Below, in pieces: positions 18,341-27,756 of a stretch of DNA of 64,000 nucleotides. The notes below the pieces were generated by a model. It saw only the letters and a list, made by a program, of their open reading frames with translations, did not search any database and was not told the DNA's origin. The stretch is from the NCBI GenBank assembly GCA_022820725.1, contig JAJEFA010000010.1:248001-312000 (forward strand), in the 5' to 3' direction. Every line of letters begins with the position of its first letter. Within the stretch, counting starts at the first letter, position 1. Source of the stretch: Candidatus Binatia bacterium. Lineage in GTDB: Bacteria; Desulfobacterota; Binatia; Bin18. The position numbers were made by a program, and so were the translations under genes.

Positions 18341-18745
18341 TTAGGGAGCGATCAGTTGGACAGTGGGAAAACTTGTCTGAAAGCGAGCCACATCTCTTGT
18401 GAGCAAAGGCACCCCTACGACCGCAGCGTGGGCTCCAATATAGAAGTCCGGGAAAGGGGAGCGCTTTCGGCCGCCTCGTTTCCGATAGGCAAGAAAACTC
18501 TTCCCGGCCAGAAAAGCGGCTTCCCAGGGCAAGGGAACGCGTTGAAACACTGCGGGTGGGAGGGCCTCATCCAGGTCTTCAATACGGTCGTATCTAACCG
18601 AGACCTCGGCATAGATAATGGGGTTAATGACAAGGAGGCCAGTGTCTGCACAGCGGGCTAGGGCTTCTTCAGACCACATCCCCCAGGTAGGATCTTCAGT
18701 CAGAATATCAAGCAGGACATTGCTATCCACCAGAACGGCGTTCAC
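18341..18745 (-). CDS. PIN-domain ribonuclease toxin (VapC-like)
   Basis: The 134-residue protein opens NAVLVDSNVLLDIL, the PIN signature with Asp7, and carries further acidic residues in IIYAEVSVRY and SPFPDFYIGAHA, the last resembling the conserved PIN D-x-x-I-A segment. It would be a metal-dependent RNase. It starts with GTG overlapping the antitoxin stop by four bases (GTGA), which supports coupled translation. This is the second PIN toxin in the window and differs clearly from the one at 7923, with a different antitoxin family. Confidence 0.85.
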   Translation of the reverse strand: MNAVLVDSNVLLDILTEDPTWGMWSEEALARCADTGLLVINPIIYAEVSVRYDRIEDLDEALPPAVFQRVPLPWEAAFLAGKSFLAYRKRGGRKRSPFPDFYIGAHAAVVGVPLLTRDVARFQTSFPTVQLIAP

Positions 18746-18975
18746 GGGCGCGGCCCCCGAGTAAGTGCCATGATTTCGTCGGTCGTCATCCGGCCCGTCC
18801 CCTTGCCGCGTAGTTGGGCCACGATTGAACGCCCTCGCCCCTGCCGGGTCTGTGTCTTTGTGATGCGCACGGCATCTCCGTCCACCTCACAGGCAACTTC
18901 CGTATAGGGCAGCAGCCCCAATTGTTCCCGGATTTCAATGGGAATGGTGATTTGACCTTTTGATGTGATACGCAT
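18742..18975 (-). CDS. AbrB/SpoVT-type antitoxin (VapB-like)
   Basis: A 77-residue protein beginning MRITSKGQITIPIEIREQLG, the swapped-hairpin AbrB DNA-binding signature. The C-terminal half is the toxin-binding tail. A GGAGGGAG site precedes the ATG. It overlaps the downstream PIN toxin gene by four bases. Proteins of this type bind palindromes at their own promoter; the AT-rich stretch just upstream (about 18980-19010) is the likely operator. Confidence 0.88.
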   Translation of the reverse strand: MRITSKGQITIPIEIREQLGLLPYTEVACEVDGDAVRITKTQTRQGRGRSIVAQLRGKGTGRMTTDEIMALTRGPRP

Positions 18976-19286
18976 ACTCCCTCCGGGTAAGAATTATATT
19001 ATTCTTCCCCGAAGAAGTGAAGCAATCAAGGCTTGGGCGTGAGCTGTAGCTGCGGAGTACGGAGGAGAAGCTGATCAAATACCTCCACTGGTCCACATAA
19101 GGAGCTGGGAGGTCGCCCCAAAATAGAGGAGTCTATGTTTGCAGCCGCGGGTGCTGAGCTATGAACCCATTCCTGGCTGCGGGATTGGGAGGATGGCGTG
19201 GGCTGGCAACTGAGTCAGGACGTTGACCGGAAATATCCGAGCACCAGGTTTTTTATAGAAAGACCATCCAACAAGGAGGATTCGAT
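18976..19286. other. 311-base intergenic region, no gene recognised
   Basis: Lies between the divergent VapBC pair and the VOC gene. The first 40 bases are AT-rich and probably carry the vapB promoter. The rest shows no open frame with coding character, no convincing hairpin and no repeat. TTGACC at 19223 and TATAGA at 19254 are too far apart (25 bases) for a normal promoter. Confidence 0.5.
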
Positions 19287-19808
19287 ATGTCACACAAGGG
19301 TTTCTCCCACATCGGACTGTCAACACTGGATCTGGACAAAACGTGCGACTTCTACGAAAACGTACTGGGGTTCACGCCGGTGCGCTGCGATGTTCTCAGG
19401 ATCAAGGAAGGCGGGCAGATCCGGCATGTGTTCTTTCATATCGGCCGCGATCAGCTCTTGGCCTTTATGGAAGCGCAAGGAGTTCCGGGGATTCCTGCAG
19501 AGTACGATGCGGGCATCAATCGAGGACTGGGGGTGCCGAGCGCGTTTTATCATTTTGCCTTTGAAGCCGGGTCGGTCGCAGCCCTGGAAGCGAAGCGTAC
19601 GGAGCTCCTGGACAAAGGGGTGCAGGTCTCGGACATTGTGCATCACGATGCCGCTCAATCCATCTACTTCAGAGATCCCAACAATATTTCCCTGGAGTAT
19701 TGCTGCATGACCCGAGACATGGGGACGGAGGATGATATTCGGATGCAGGAGCGCTTTACCTTGTCTCTAGGCGATTTTCAGGGTGGAGTGGAGGATAGAC
19801 CAGTCTGA
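19287..19808 (+). CDS. VOC-family (glyoxalase/extradiol dioxygenase-like) protein
   Basis: A 173-residue vicinal-oxygen-chelate protein: FSHIGLSTLDLDKTCDFYENVLG at the N-terminus is the first beta-alpha-beta unit with a probable metal-binding His, and YHFAFEAGS plus IYFRDPNNISLEYCC form the second unit with His and Glu ligands. Members are metal-dependent lyases, dioxygenases or isomerases. AAGGAGG precedes the ATG. It stands alone, with 58 bases before a gene of different base composition. Substrate unknown. Confidence 0.88.
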   Translation: MSHKGFSHIGLSTLDLDKTCDFYENVLGFTPVRCDVLRIKEGGQIRHVFFHIGRDQLLAFMEAQGVPGIPAEYDAGINRGLGVPSAFYHFAFEAGSVAALEAKRTELLDKGVQVSDIVHHDAAQSIYFRDPNNISLEYCCMTRDMGTEDDIRMQERFTLSLGDFQGGVEDRPV

Positions 19809-19866
19809 CCTGCAGCTATACAGCACTGCTCCATGTTGAGGATATAATCGACGAACGGGAGTCGCA

Positions 19867-21279
19867 GTGAGCACGAACCAGTGGACACCCGGCCCACACC
19901 GGCGGCTTGAAGCCTCCGCATCGCCTGACGCAGCAGACAGCTCGCTCGTAACCACCGTGGACCGCAAGGGCACGGACTTCGACGTCGCCATCGTTGGCGG
20001 TGGTTTTGCCGGCGCGACGGCGGCACGCGAACTTGGTAAGGCGGGATTGCGCGTGGTTCTCCTTGAGGCGCGCGATCGACTCGGCGGGCGTACGTACACC
20101 GCGGAGTTTGCGGGTCGGCCGGTCGAACTTGGTGGCGCGTGGGTGCACTGGCTGCAACCGCACGTGTGGGCGGAAATGCGCCGCTACGGTCTTGGTGTGA
20201 TCGAAGATCCGTTTACCGGCCTCGACGAGACCCGCGTGATGGGTAACAACGGCGTGGCAAGCGTTGTTCCACCGGATCAATTCCTCAGGGACATTCGCGA
20301 CGGTTTCGAGAAATTCTGCCATGACGTGTGGGAGCTGTTTCCGCGGCCGTACGAGCCACTCTATAATCCGAAGGTCTTGGAACTCGACGGACTCTCGTGC
20401 GCCGATCGCATCGCGGAACTGGAACTCACCGATACGCAGCGTATCCAACTCAATTCCTTCATGGCTCTATATGGCGGTGATGTCACCTCAAAATTTGGCC
20501 TGCCCGGCATGCTCAAGCTCTACGCCGTCGGCGGCTGGAATTATGACGCCTTCGCCGACGCCGAAACCCACTATCGCATAGAATCTGGTACCCTTGGTCT
20601 CATCACCTGCCTCATCGAGGATAGCGGCTGCGAGGTGCGCCTGAACGCCGCCGTTGGACGCATCGAACACAACACCGGTGCGGTTCGTCTTCATACCCGG
20701 GACGGAAACGCGGTCAGTACCAAAGCTGCCGTCATTACTTTACCACTCAATTGCTATGCCGACGTTGATTTCGATCCCGCCCTCTCGCTCGCGAAGCAAA
20801 ACTGGATCAACGAGGGCATGATCTCGAAGGGGGCGAAGTTGTTCGTGCACTTGCGCGAGAACCTGGGCCGCGTATTTGCGTTCTGCGACGAAGCGCGGCC
20901 GCTCAACTGGGTGCAAACGCTGGCTTACGGCGATGACGTCGGCACGGTTCTCTCTATCACCGTGGCCCGCGCATCGACCATCGATGTGGACGACGAAGCG
21001 CAAATCACCACCGAAGTGCGCCGCCTGTTCGGCGCTGTCGACGTGATCGACACACGCGGCTACGACTGGGCAGCAGATCCTTTTGCGCGCGGCGCATGGC
21101 CCGCGTACAGCGTTGGACAACTCAGCCGTTTGCCGGATCTGCAGCGGCCTGAAGGCCGGCTCTTCTTCGGGGGCTCAATCACCGCCAACGGCTGGCACGA
21201 GTTTATCGACGGCGCGATAGAGAGCGGCCTCCGCACCGCGCGTGAGGTACAAATATTTCTCGGCGGTGACGGCTCGTGA
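19867..21279 (+). CDS. Flavin-containing amine oxidase
   Basis: A 470-residue monoamine-oxidase-family flavoprotein. The dinucleotide-binding motif FDVAIVGGGFAGATAAREL begins near residue 38 after a polar leader, followed by EARDRLGGRTYTAEF and, near the end, RLFFGGSITANGWHEFIDGA for FAD contact. It would oxidise an amine to an imine with oxygen. A GTG start at 19867 with a GGGAG-like site is used. Codon use (many GCG, CGC and ATC) and the local integrase debris suggest this gene arrived by transfer along with the methyltransferase next to it. Confidence 0.88.
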   Translation: MSTNQWTPGPHRRLEASASPDAADSSLVTTVDRKGTDFDVAIVGGGFAGATAARELGKAGLRVVLLEARDRLGGRTYTAEFAGRPVELGGAWVHWLQPHVWAEMRRYGLGVIEDPFTGLDETRVMGNNGVASVVPPDQFLRDIRDGFEKFCHDVWELFPRPYEPLYNPKVLELDGLSCADRIAELELTDTQRIQLNSFMALYGGDVTSKFGLPGMLKLYAVGGWNYDAFADAETHYRIESGTLGLITCLIEDSGCEVRLNAAVGRIEHNTGAVRLHTRDGNAVSTKAAVITLPLNCYADVDFDPALSLAKQNWINEGMISKGAKLFVHLRENLGRVFAFCDEARPLNWVQTLAYGDDVGTVLSITVARASTIDVDDEAQITTEVRRLFGAVDVIDTRGYDWAADPFARGAWPAYSVGQLSRLPDLQRPEGRLFFGGSITANGWHEFIDGAIESGLRTAREVQIFLGGDGS

Positions 21280-21351
21280 GCGAGCGCCCGGGCCGTGATG
21301 TGCGCTGTCGTCACGCCGCGTAGCGGTCGACCCGGGTGCGTTGGGATCGAC

Positions 21352-22107
<756 letters not shown>

Positions 22108-22282
22108 GACCGCTCCTGCGGATGGTCTTCGATACGGGCGAACCAGGGCGGACGCCGGCAGACGAAATCTGGTGAAGGCGAACCGGGCCGGTCCTGCCGA
22201 TCCCCACAGATAGTAGCAGGCGTTCTGCATCGGTGCACGAGTGTGTCCGGGCCAGCGTTCCTCCGTTCATCCGAAGGGGTTA

Positions 22283-22449
22283 TCAGCGATCGGAGATGCT
22301 CGTACCTGCCAGCGTCGCACATGAGAGCAGCCGGGCGCCAGTGAATAGCAGCAGCCGGATGGCGGCGGCCTGCGTGTTCTCAGCGTGGTCGAGGACGAGG
22401 CCGAGACGCTTCAGTTCGTTCGCCGACAGAAGCGCTCGCGCGGGGTCGC
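22283..22449 (-). pseudogene. Tyrosine-recombinase (phage integrase) remnant
   Basis: Minus-strand translation from about 22439 reads RALLSANELKRLGLVLDHAE, then AAAIRLLLFTGARL, the characteristic start of the tyrosine recombinase catalytic domain (integrase boxes around RFLSxxE and AIRLLLLTGARxxE, including the catalytic Arg of TGAR). Just upstream, the adjacent frame reads PRERF, so one lost base would restore PRERFLS. After TGARL the similarity stops and the frame ends at 22283. No start, no C-terminal Tyr box and no full domain remain, so this is a dead fragment. Similarity is judged by eye. Confidence 0.65.
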
Positions 22450-22605
22450 GGCAGCCGGAGGGACAGGTCTAACCGACTGCTACGGAACGGAAATCGAAGC
22501 CGCAACTTTCTGTGCAAATCTTCCCGCTGGCCCTTTACCCTTGATCTCCGCCTGCTTCAAGAGATAGGAGTACTAGTGTCCAACAAGGAGAAGGAGGGCC
22601 TGAGT

Positions 22606-23481
22606 GTGGACGCATTCGAGTACGCAGCTCCGCAGAATCTACAAGACGCCGTGGCATTGCTGTCCGAGGCAAGAGGTGAGGCGCGACCCCTGGCGGGCGG
22701 AACCGATCTTATTGCCCAAATGAAGGAGAACCGCCGGAGCCCGGCTCTGGTGGTTGATGTCAAAAAAATCCCCGAGCTCAATGTCCTCTCCTACGGGGCC
22801 GGGCTCCACATTGGTGCGGCCGTGTCGTGTACGCAGATCGCCGAGTTCGAGCCGGTACGTGTCCACTACCCGGCCCTGGCCGAGGCATGCGCCCTGATCG
22901 GTTCGTACCAAATACAGAACCGCGCCGCGCTGGGCGGCAACTTTTGTAATGCTGCCCCCTCCGCAGATGCCGTTCCACCGGCGGTGTCGTACGGCGCGAC
23001 GCTGGTGATTGCCGGACCAAACGGACGGCGGGAGATTCCGTCAGAAGATTTCTTTGTCGGACCGGGCCAGACTGTACTGGAAAAAGGCGAGGTCCTGGTC
23101 GAGATTGTACTGCCTCCTCCCCCACCCCATTCCGGTGCGGCTTATCTGCGTTTTATCCCGCGCGAAGAGATGGATATTGCGGTGGCTGGGGTGGGCTCGT
23201 TTGTTCAGCTCAGCTCGGACGCTCGTACCTGCGAGCAGGCCTGTATCGTGCTCGCTGCGGTTGCGCCCACTCCCGTCCGGGCAAAAGAGGCCGAGGCGTT
23301 TTTAACGGGCAAGTCTTTGGACGACACAACGATTGCCCAGGCCGGGGAGTTGGCGTCCCAGGCTGCCAGTCCGATCTCCGATGTGCGTGGCTCGGCAGCC
23401 TATCGTATTGAATTGGTAAAAGTGCTGACGCGGCGCACGCTGGGCACGGCACTGGAGAGAGCCAGGGGGGAGGCATCATGA
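22606..23481 (+). CDS. FAD-binding subunit of a xanthine-dehydrogenase-family Mo hydroxylase
   Basis: The 291-residue protein opens DAFEYAAPQNLQDAVALL, then has ARPLAGGTDLIAQMK (first FAD loop) and IQNRAALGGNFCNAAPSADA (second FAD loop), the CoxM/CutM pattern. No extra Cys-rich insert is present, so it is unlike 4-hydroxybenzoyl-CoA reductase beta. GTG 22606 is chosen because AAGGAGGG lies seven bases ahead and it fits the family N-terminus; GTG 22576 is an alternative giving 301 residues. It overlaps the next gene by four bases and passes electrons to an external acceptor. Confidence 0.9.
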   Translation: MDAFEYAAPQNLQDAVALLSEARGEARPLAGGTDLIAQMKENRRSPALVVDVKKIPELNVLSYGAGLHIGAAVSCTQIAEFEPVRVHYPALAEACALIGSYQIQNRAALGGNFCNAAPSADAVPPAVSYGATLVIAGPNGRREIPSEDFFVGPGQTVLEKGEVLVEIVLPPPPPHSGAAYLRFIPREEMDIAVAGVGSFVQLSSDARTCEQACIVLAAVAPTPVRAKEAEAFLTGKSLDDTTIAQAGELASQAASPISDVRGSAAYRIELVKVLTRRTLGTALERARGEAS

Positions 23482-23954
23482 AGCAGGCGATTGAACTGAA
23501 CGTCAACGGCGAGCCGCACGCCGCGCTGGTCGATACCCGGGAAACGCTGTTGGACGCCCTGCGCTACAAGCTGGGCCATATGGGGCCCAAGGAAGGCTGC
23601 GGCAATGGCAACTGCGGGGCGTGTACGGTCGTCTTGAACGGCGCTGTCGTCAATGCCTGCCTGGTGTTCGCGGTAGAAGCCGCGGGCGCGGACGTGACCA
23701 CGGTCGAAGGGGTTGCGGCTGAGGGCAACCTTCACCCCGTGCAGCAGGCTTTTATTGAACACGGAGCGTTGCAGTGCGGGTTTTGTACGCCGGGCTTTAT
23801 CATGTCGGCCAAGGCATTATTGGAGCGCAACCCCAGCCCGAGCGAACCGGAGATTCGTCTGGCGATTTCCGGCAACCTGTGCCGCTGCACGGGATATGAC
23901 AAAATTGTGCGTGCCATTCAGACCGCGTCGCGGTCACTTTCCCAAACCGCCTAA
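23478..23954 (+). CDS. 2Fe-2S subunit of the Mo hydroxylase
   Basis: A 158-residue protein with both expected clusters: plant-type 2Fe-2S ligands Cys41, Cys46, Cys49 and Cys61, and the second cluster with Cys100-x2-Cys103 and Cys135-x-Cys137 (NLCRCTGY). Length is normal for CoxS/XdhC-type small subunits. Its ATG overlaps the stop of the FAD subunit (ATGA) and it is followed ten bases later by the Mo subunit. It moves electrons from molybdenum to FAD. Confidence 0.95.
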   Translation: MKQAIELNVNGEPHAALVDTRETLLDALRYKLGHMGPKEGCGNGNCGACTVVLNGAVVNACLVFAVEAAGADVTTVEGVAAEGNLHPVQQAFIEHGALQCGFCTPGFIMSAKALLERNPSPSEPEIRLAISGNLCRCTGYDKIVRAIQTASRSLSQTA

Positions 23955-23964
23955 GGAGGACAGC

Positions 23965-26265
23965 ATGGCTGAGTATAGTGTGATTGGAACGTCTTTGGCC
24001 AAAGTTGACGCCCCGGAGCGGGTCACGGGCAAGGCGACCTATGGGGCCGACCTCGATCTGCCCGGCATGCTGTGGGCGAAACTCGTTCGTAGCCCGCATG
24101 CCCACGCTCGCATCAAGCATATTGATACCAGCCGGGCCAAGGCGCTGCCCGGTGTAAAAGCCGTCATTACCGCACACGATCTGCCATCCCTGCCAAAAGG
24201 CGCCACCGCTCCCCTGGTGGGGGAAGTCAGCATCGACATGAGCGCTATCCGCGAGATCGTCATGGCCTCGGATAAAGTGCGCTATCACGGTCAGGTCGTG
24301 GCCGCGGTGGCCGCCACCGACCCGTTTATTGCCGAGGAAGCGGCCGGACTGGTTGACGTTGACTACGAACCCCTGCCGGTTGTGGAAGACGTCCTCCAGG
24401 CCATGCAACCGGACGCCCCGCTCGTTCACGAAGACCTGCACATGCTCGAAGAGGCGACCCAGGAAAGGTCCGACCAGCCGAGTAATATTTCCACCCATAT
24501 GGTCTACACCAGGGGCGATGTTGAGGCCGGGTTCGCCGCGGCCGACGCGGTTGTTGAGAAAACGTATACGACCCAGATGGTCCACCAGGGCTATCTGGAA
24601 CCCCAGGCCTGTGCCGCGCGGGTCGAGCCCAACGGCCGGGTCACCTTGTGGACCTCGGCACAGGGACATTTCACCGTCCGGACTCAACTCGTAACCCTAC
24701 TCGGTCTCCCGGCCAGCCAACTCAAGGTCGTCCCCATGGAGATCGGAGGCGGGTTTGGCGGCAAAGCCCTGGCGCTGTTTGAACCCACCGCTATTGTGCT
24801 GGCCCAAAAGACCAGCCGGCCGGTCAAACTCGTGGTCTCCCGGGAAGAGGTACTGCGCGCAACCGGCCCAGGAGCTCCCGCGGTCATCACCGTGAAAGCC
24901 GGCGCGACCAAGGACGGGAAGATTACTGCGCTGACAACGACCATGCGCTACGACGCCGGCGCCTTTCCCGGTTCGCCGGTTGCCCGCGGCCTGCTGGTTG
25001 GTCTCGCCCCGTATAAGCTGGACAATATGGTTGCCGAAGGGTTTGACGTACTGACCAACAAGCCCCGCGTTCAAGCTTACCGTGCCCCTGGCGGTACGCC
25101 GGCGGCCTTTGCGGTTGAAGCGCTGATGGACGCCCTGGCGGACGAGATCGGCGTCGACCCGCTAGCGTTCCGGCAAAAAAACGCCGCCGAAGAAGGCGAT
25201 ACTTTGCCCCTAGGCATGCCGCTCAACCGTATCGGCCTGACCGAGATGCTGAGACAGATTGAGACGCATCCGTGCTGGACCACGCCACTGGAAGGTCCCC
25301 ACCGCGGCCGGGGACTGGCCCTGGGCTATTGGATCGGGGGCTCTTTCACATCGAGTGCGGAGGTCAAGATCAACCCGGACGCTACCGCCTCGATTTTTGT
25401 AGGGACCGTAGACCTGACCGGCACCCGCACCACGATTTCCCAGATGGTGGCCGATGAACTCCAGATTGACCCCCAGGACATTACTATCACAGTGGGTGAT
25501 ACCGACAGCGCGCCGTTTGCCGACCTGAGCGGCGGCAGCCGGATTACCTACACGATGAGTGCCGCCGCCCACCAGGCCAGTCAGGATGTATTGACCCAAC
25601 TGAAAGAGCGGGCCGCGGAAAAGCTCAAGGTGTCGGTCGATGAGGTCGGGTATCAGGCCAAACGGTTCTGGGCCAAGAACGACACCCGGAACGAAGTCAG
25701 CCTGGCCGAGTTGGCCCGCGAGAGCGTGGCCTGGGGCAGCGGGCCGATCATCGGCAAGGGCAGCACCACCCGGATGCAGCCGGCCCACGCCTATGCCGCC
25801 CATGTCGCGGATGTTGAGATTGATCCGGAGACGGGCAAGGTGACTATCCTGCGCTATACCTGCTTCCAGGATGTCGGCAAAGCCATCAATCCAACCCAGG
25901 TTGAAGGGCAGATCCAGGGAGGAGCCGTGCAGGGCATCGGTTGGGCCCTGAATGAGGAATATATTTTTGATAACGGCGAGCTCAAAAACGCCAGCCTGCT
26001 GGACTATCGCTGTCCGGTGGCGTTGGACCTGCCCATGATCGAAACCGTCCTGACCGAAGTCCCGGCCTCCGAAGGCCCCTACGGTCTGCGCGGCGTCGGC
26101 GAGGTGCCCATCGTGCCGCCGGGCGCGGCCCTGGCCAATGCGATTTACCGCGCCACCGGTACCCGGCTGTACGAACTGCCCATGAATCCCGAGCGGATTT
26201 TCTGGGCCACGCGCGGCAACGGAACCAACGGCTCACACGGGACCAACGGGTCAGGGGGGGCGTAG
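23965..26265 (+). CDS. Molybdenum-binding catalytic subunit of the Mo hydroxylase
   Basis: A 766-residue large subunit of the xanthine oxidase family. It opens IGTSLAKVDAPERVTGKATY, has MEIGGGFGGKALALFEP for the Mo cofactor, VQAYRAPGGTPAAFAVE at the active site and GVGEVPIVPPGAALANAI with the catalytic Glu. The active-site loop AYRAPGG lacks the Cys of form I CO dehydrogenase, so CO oxidation is unlikely; hydroxylation of an N-heterocycle, aldehyde or aromatic CoA ester fits better. The ATG has AAGGAGGA. The tail ends in a Gly/Asn/Thr-rich repeat (GNGTNGSHGTNGSGGA), unusual for the family. The order FAD-FeS-Mo is standard. Confidence 0.92.
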   Translation: MAEYSVIGTSLAKVDAPERVTGKATYGADLDLPGMLWAKLVRSPHAHARIKHIDTSRAKALPGVKAVITAHDLPSLPKGATAPLVGEVSIDMSAIREIVMASDKVRYHGQVVAAVAATDPFIAEEAAGLVDVDYEPLPVVEDVLQAMQPDAPLVHEDLHMLEEATQERSDQPSNISTHMVYTRGDVEAGFAAADAVVEKTYTTQMVHQGYLEPQACAARVEPNGRVTLWTSAQGHFTVRTQLVTLLGLPASQLKVVPMEIGGGFGGKALALFEPTAIVLAQKTSRPVKLVVSREEVLRATGPGAPAVITVKAGATKDGKITALTTTMRYDAGAFPGSPVARGLLVGLAPYKLDNMVAEGFDVLTNKPRVQAYRAPGGTPAAFAVEALMDALADEIGVDPLAFRQKNAAEEGDTLPLGMPLNRIGLTEMLRQIETHPCWTTPLEGPHRGRGLALGYWIGGSFTSSAEVKINPDATASIFVGTVDLTGTRTTISQMVADELQIDPQDITITVGDTDSAPFADLSGGSRITYTMSAAAHQASQDVLTQLKERAAEKLKVSVDEVGYQAKRFWAKNDTRNEVSLAELARESVAWGSGPIIGKGSTTRMQPAHAYAAHVADVEIDPETGKVTILRYTCFQDVGKAINPTQVEGQIQGGAVQGIGWALNEEYIFDNGELKNASLLDYRCPVALDLPMIETVLTEVPASEGPYGLRGVGEVPIVPPGAALANAIYRATGTRLYELPMNPERIFWATRGNGTNGSHGTNGSGGA

Positions 26266-26285
26266 CGGCTCGCAGGATTTCTTTA

Positions 26286-26315
26286 GGAAGGACGGTCCGA
26301 GAGGATCGCCCTTCC
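26286..26315. terminator. Hairpin between convergent genes, possible bidirectional terminator
   Basis: A 6-base stem (GGAAGG/CCTTCC), one A-C mismatch, then CG/CG and GTCC/GGAT pairs closing a GAGA (GNRA) tetraloop. It lies exactly between the stops of the Mo subunit (26265, plus) and the DUF1329 gene (26320, minus). There is no T run, so termination is inferred from position and stem strength only. Confidence 0.5.
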
Positions 26316-26319
26316 GGTC

Positions 26320-27672
26320 CTACTCCGCTCCGTTCGTCTCCCCGGTAAAGACAATATAGCCGGCTTCCTCCTGGGCCTTGATTCTCTCTTCCAGATAGTC
26401 CGGCAGGACGAGGGTGCGCTCTTTGGGAAACTTGCCGCGATGGAGTTGGGGCCGGAGGAAAAACTCCTCCGGTAAGCTGATACCGGCTTGTGTTTTGAGC
26501 GGTGCCGGGAACCAGGTGCGGCGCATAAAGTCCGGATTGAAGAACACATCCTTATCCTCTTGTGACCAGTCCCGGAGCTGCATGGCGTCATGGATGCCAT
26601 ACGAGTAAAAGTCCTGCTGCGGGTCCCACCACAGGGTAATCAGGTTGTGATAGCCGCGCTCCTTGAGGCGTGGGTTCATCAGCTTGGCCACGCGCTCCTC
26701 GATCATAATGGGTTCGCCGTTCCTGCCGTAGATTTCGGTCCGCAACGGATAGAAATAGTGCTGGTCCGCCCAGAACAGAATCCGGGGCGCATAGTAATCG
26801 GGCAGCCAGTCTTGCTTGGCTACGGCCTCGACCAGATAGCATTTGACTCCGTTATCTTCGGTATAAAACGGATAGTCATCGCCCATCAGTTTGATGGCGC
26901 TGGCCGGGACATCCTGAAAAGTCCCGTCCTCGGTCTGAAGCGTGATCGACTGGCGCGTTTTTGGAAAGCGTGCGGTTTTGTAGAGCACGTCAGTGCCCAG
27001 AATACGCCAGGAGAACTCCCAGGCATCACGGCCCAAAAAATCGTCATAGGCCATGGGCGCGTTTGGAAATTTTTCCTGCCGCCGCGGCTGGGGAAAGCGA
27101 CGCACCCGGCGCATGCTCAGAGAATACCCAAACAGGTCCGCTTTTTTGGTCAGGTGTTGATCGGTCCGAAACGTACTGAAGAGCATCTGGTTGCCATAGT
27201 TTTCCGGAGGAGCAACATCCTGGGTGAGCCAGCGCGAGTAGACTTCCCCCGGCTTGGACAGAATCTGACCCATCAGCCCTTCCGGGTCGCGATAATGCAC
27301 CAGGGCGATAATCTGTTGAACAAAGAGATAGCCGGTCGGAGTCAGTGTCCCCGTATCTTCAATCTGAACACAGTTCCAGCGGGGCATATGCGGGAATTCC
27401 ATGATCCGATAGCCGACCTCTTCGGGCGTGTAAGGCGGCTCGAAAGGATAAGCTTCCGCCGGCATATACGGGATGTCTGCGTGGCGGGGCGTGGCGGTTG
27501 AAAAGTCGAAGCGGGCGAGTTCTTCTTCGGAAAGTTCGTCCAGCATGCGCCAGGTCCGGCTCTCGTTGTCCTCGGCCGAAACCGGTGCTCCCCCCAGCCA
27601 GCAAGCCAAGACGAATATTCCCCCCAGCCAGCGACACAGCCCGCAGCCCGCAGCAGTCTGCCCTCTCGACAT
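26320..27672 (-). CDS. DUF1329 family exported protein
   Basis: A 450-residue protein with an N-terminal signal peptide: a hydrophobic stretch (WLGGIFVLACWLGG) and a probable cleavage near PVSAED, so it is exported to the periplasm or outer membrane. The mature part matches DUF1329 (PRWNCVQIEDTGTLTPTGYL, WEFSWRILGTDVLYKT, PRILFWADQHYFYPLRTEIY), a family often beside steroid, hydrocarbon or Mce-type transport genes in Gram-negative bacteria. Its presence favours an organism with an outer membrane. GGGAGGG precedes the ATG. No molecular function is established for this copy. Confidence 0.82.
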   Translation of the reverse strand: MSRGQTAAGCGLCRWLGGIFVLACWLGGAPVSAEDNESRTWRMLDELSEEELARFDFSTATPRHADIPYMPAEAYPFEPPYTPEEVGYRIMEFPHMPRWNCVQIEDTGTLTPTGYLFVQQIIALVHYRDPEGLMGQILSKPGEVYSRWLTQDVAPPENYGNQMLFSTFRTDQHLTKKADLFGYSLSMRRVRRFPQPRRQEKFPNAPMAYDDFLGRDAWEFSWRILGTDVLYKTARFPKTRQSITLQTEDGTFQDVPASAIKLMGDDYPFYTEDNGVKCYLVEAVAKQDWLPDYYAPRILFWADQHYFYPLRTEIYGRNGEPIMIEERVAKLMNPRLKERGYHNLITLWWDPQQDFYSYGIHDAMQLRDWSQEDKDVFFNPDFMRRTWFPAPLKTQAGISLPEEFFLRPQLHRGKFPKERTLVLPDYLEERIKAQEEAGYIVFTGETNGAE

Positions 27673-27756
27673 ACGTCCCTCCCTTCCAAAGCAGACAGCC
27701 TTACCATATTCGGTCCGAGAAAGGGAGAGGTCGCGGAGAACGGGGTAGGCTGATTC

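Noticed and set aside
22233-22567. Short plus-strand frames upstream of the Mo hydroxylase
   Set aside because: They show no family features, and the minus strand of the same bases reads as integrase debris.
22606-26265. Aerobic CO dehydrogenase (coxMSL) assignment
   Set aside because: The large subunit active-site loop is AYRAPGG and lacks the Cys-containing loop of form I CO dehydrogenase.
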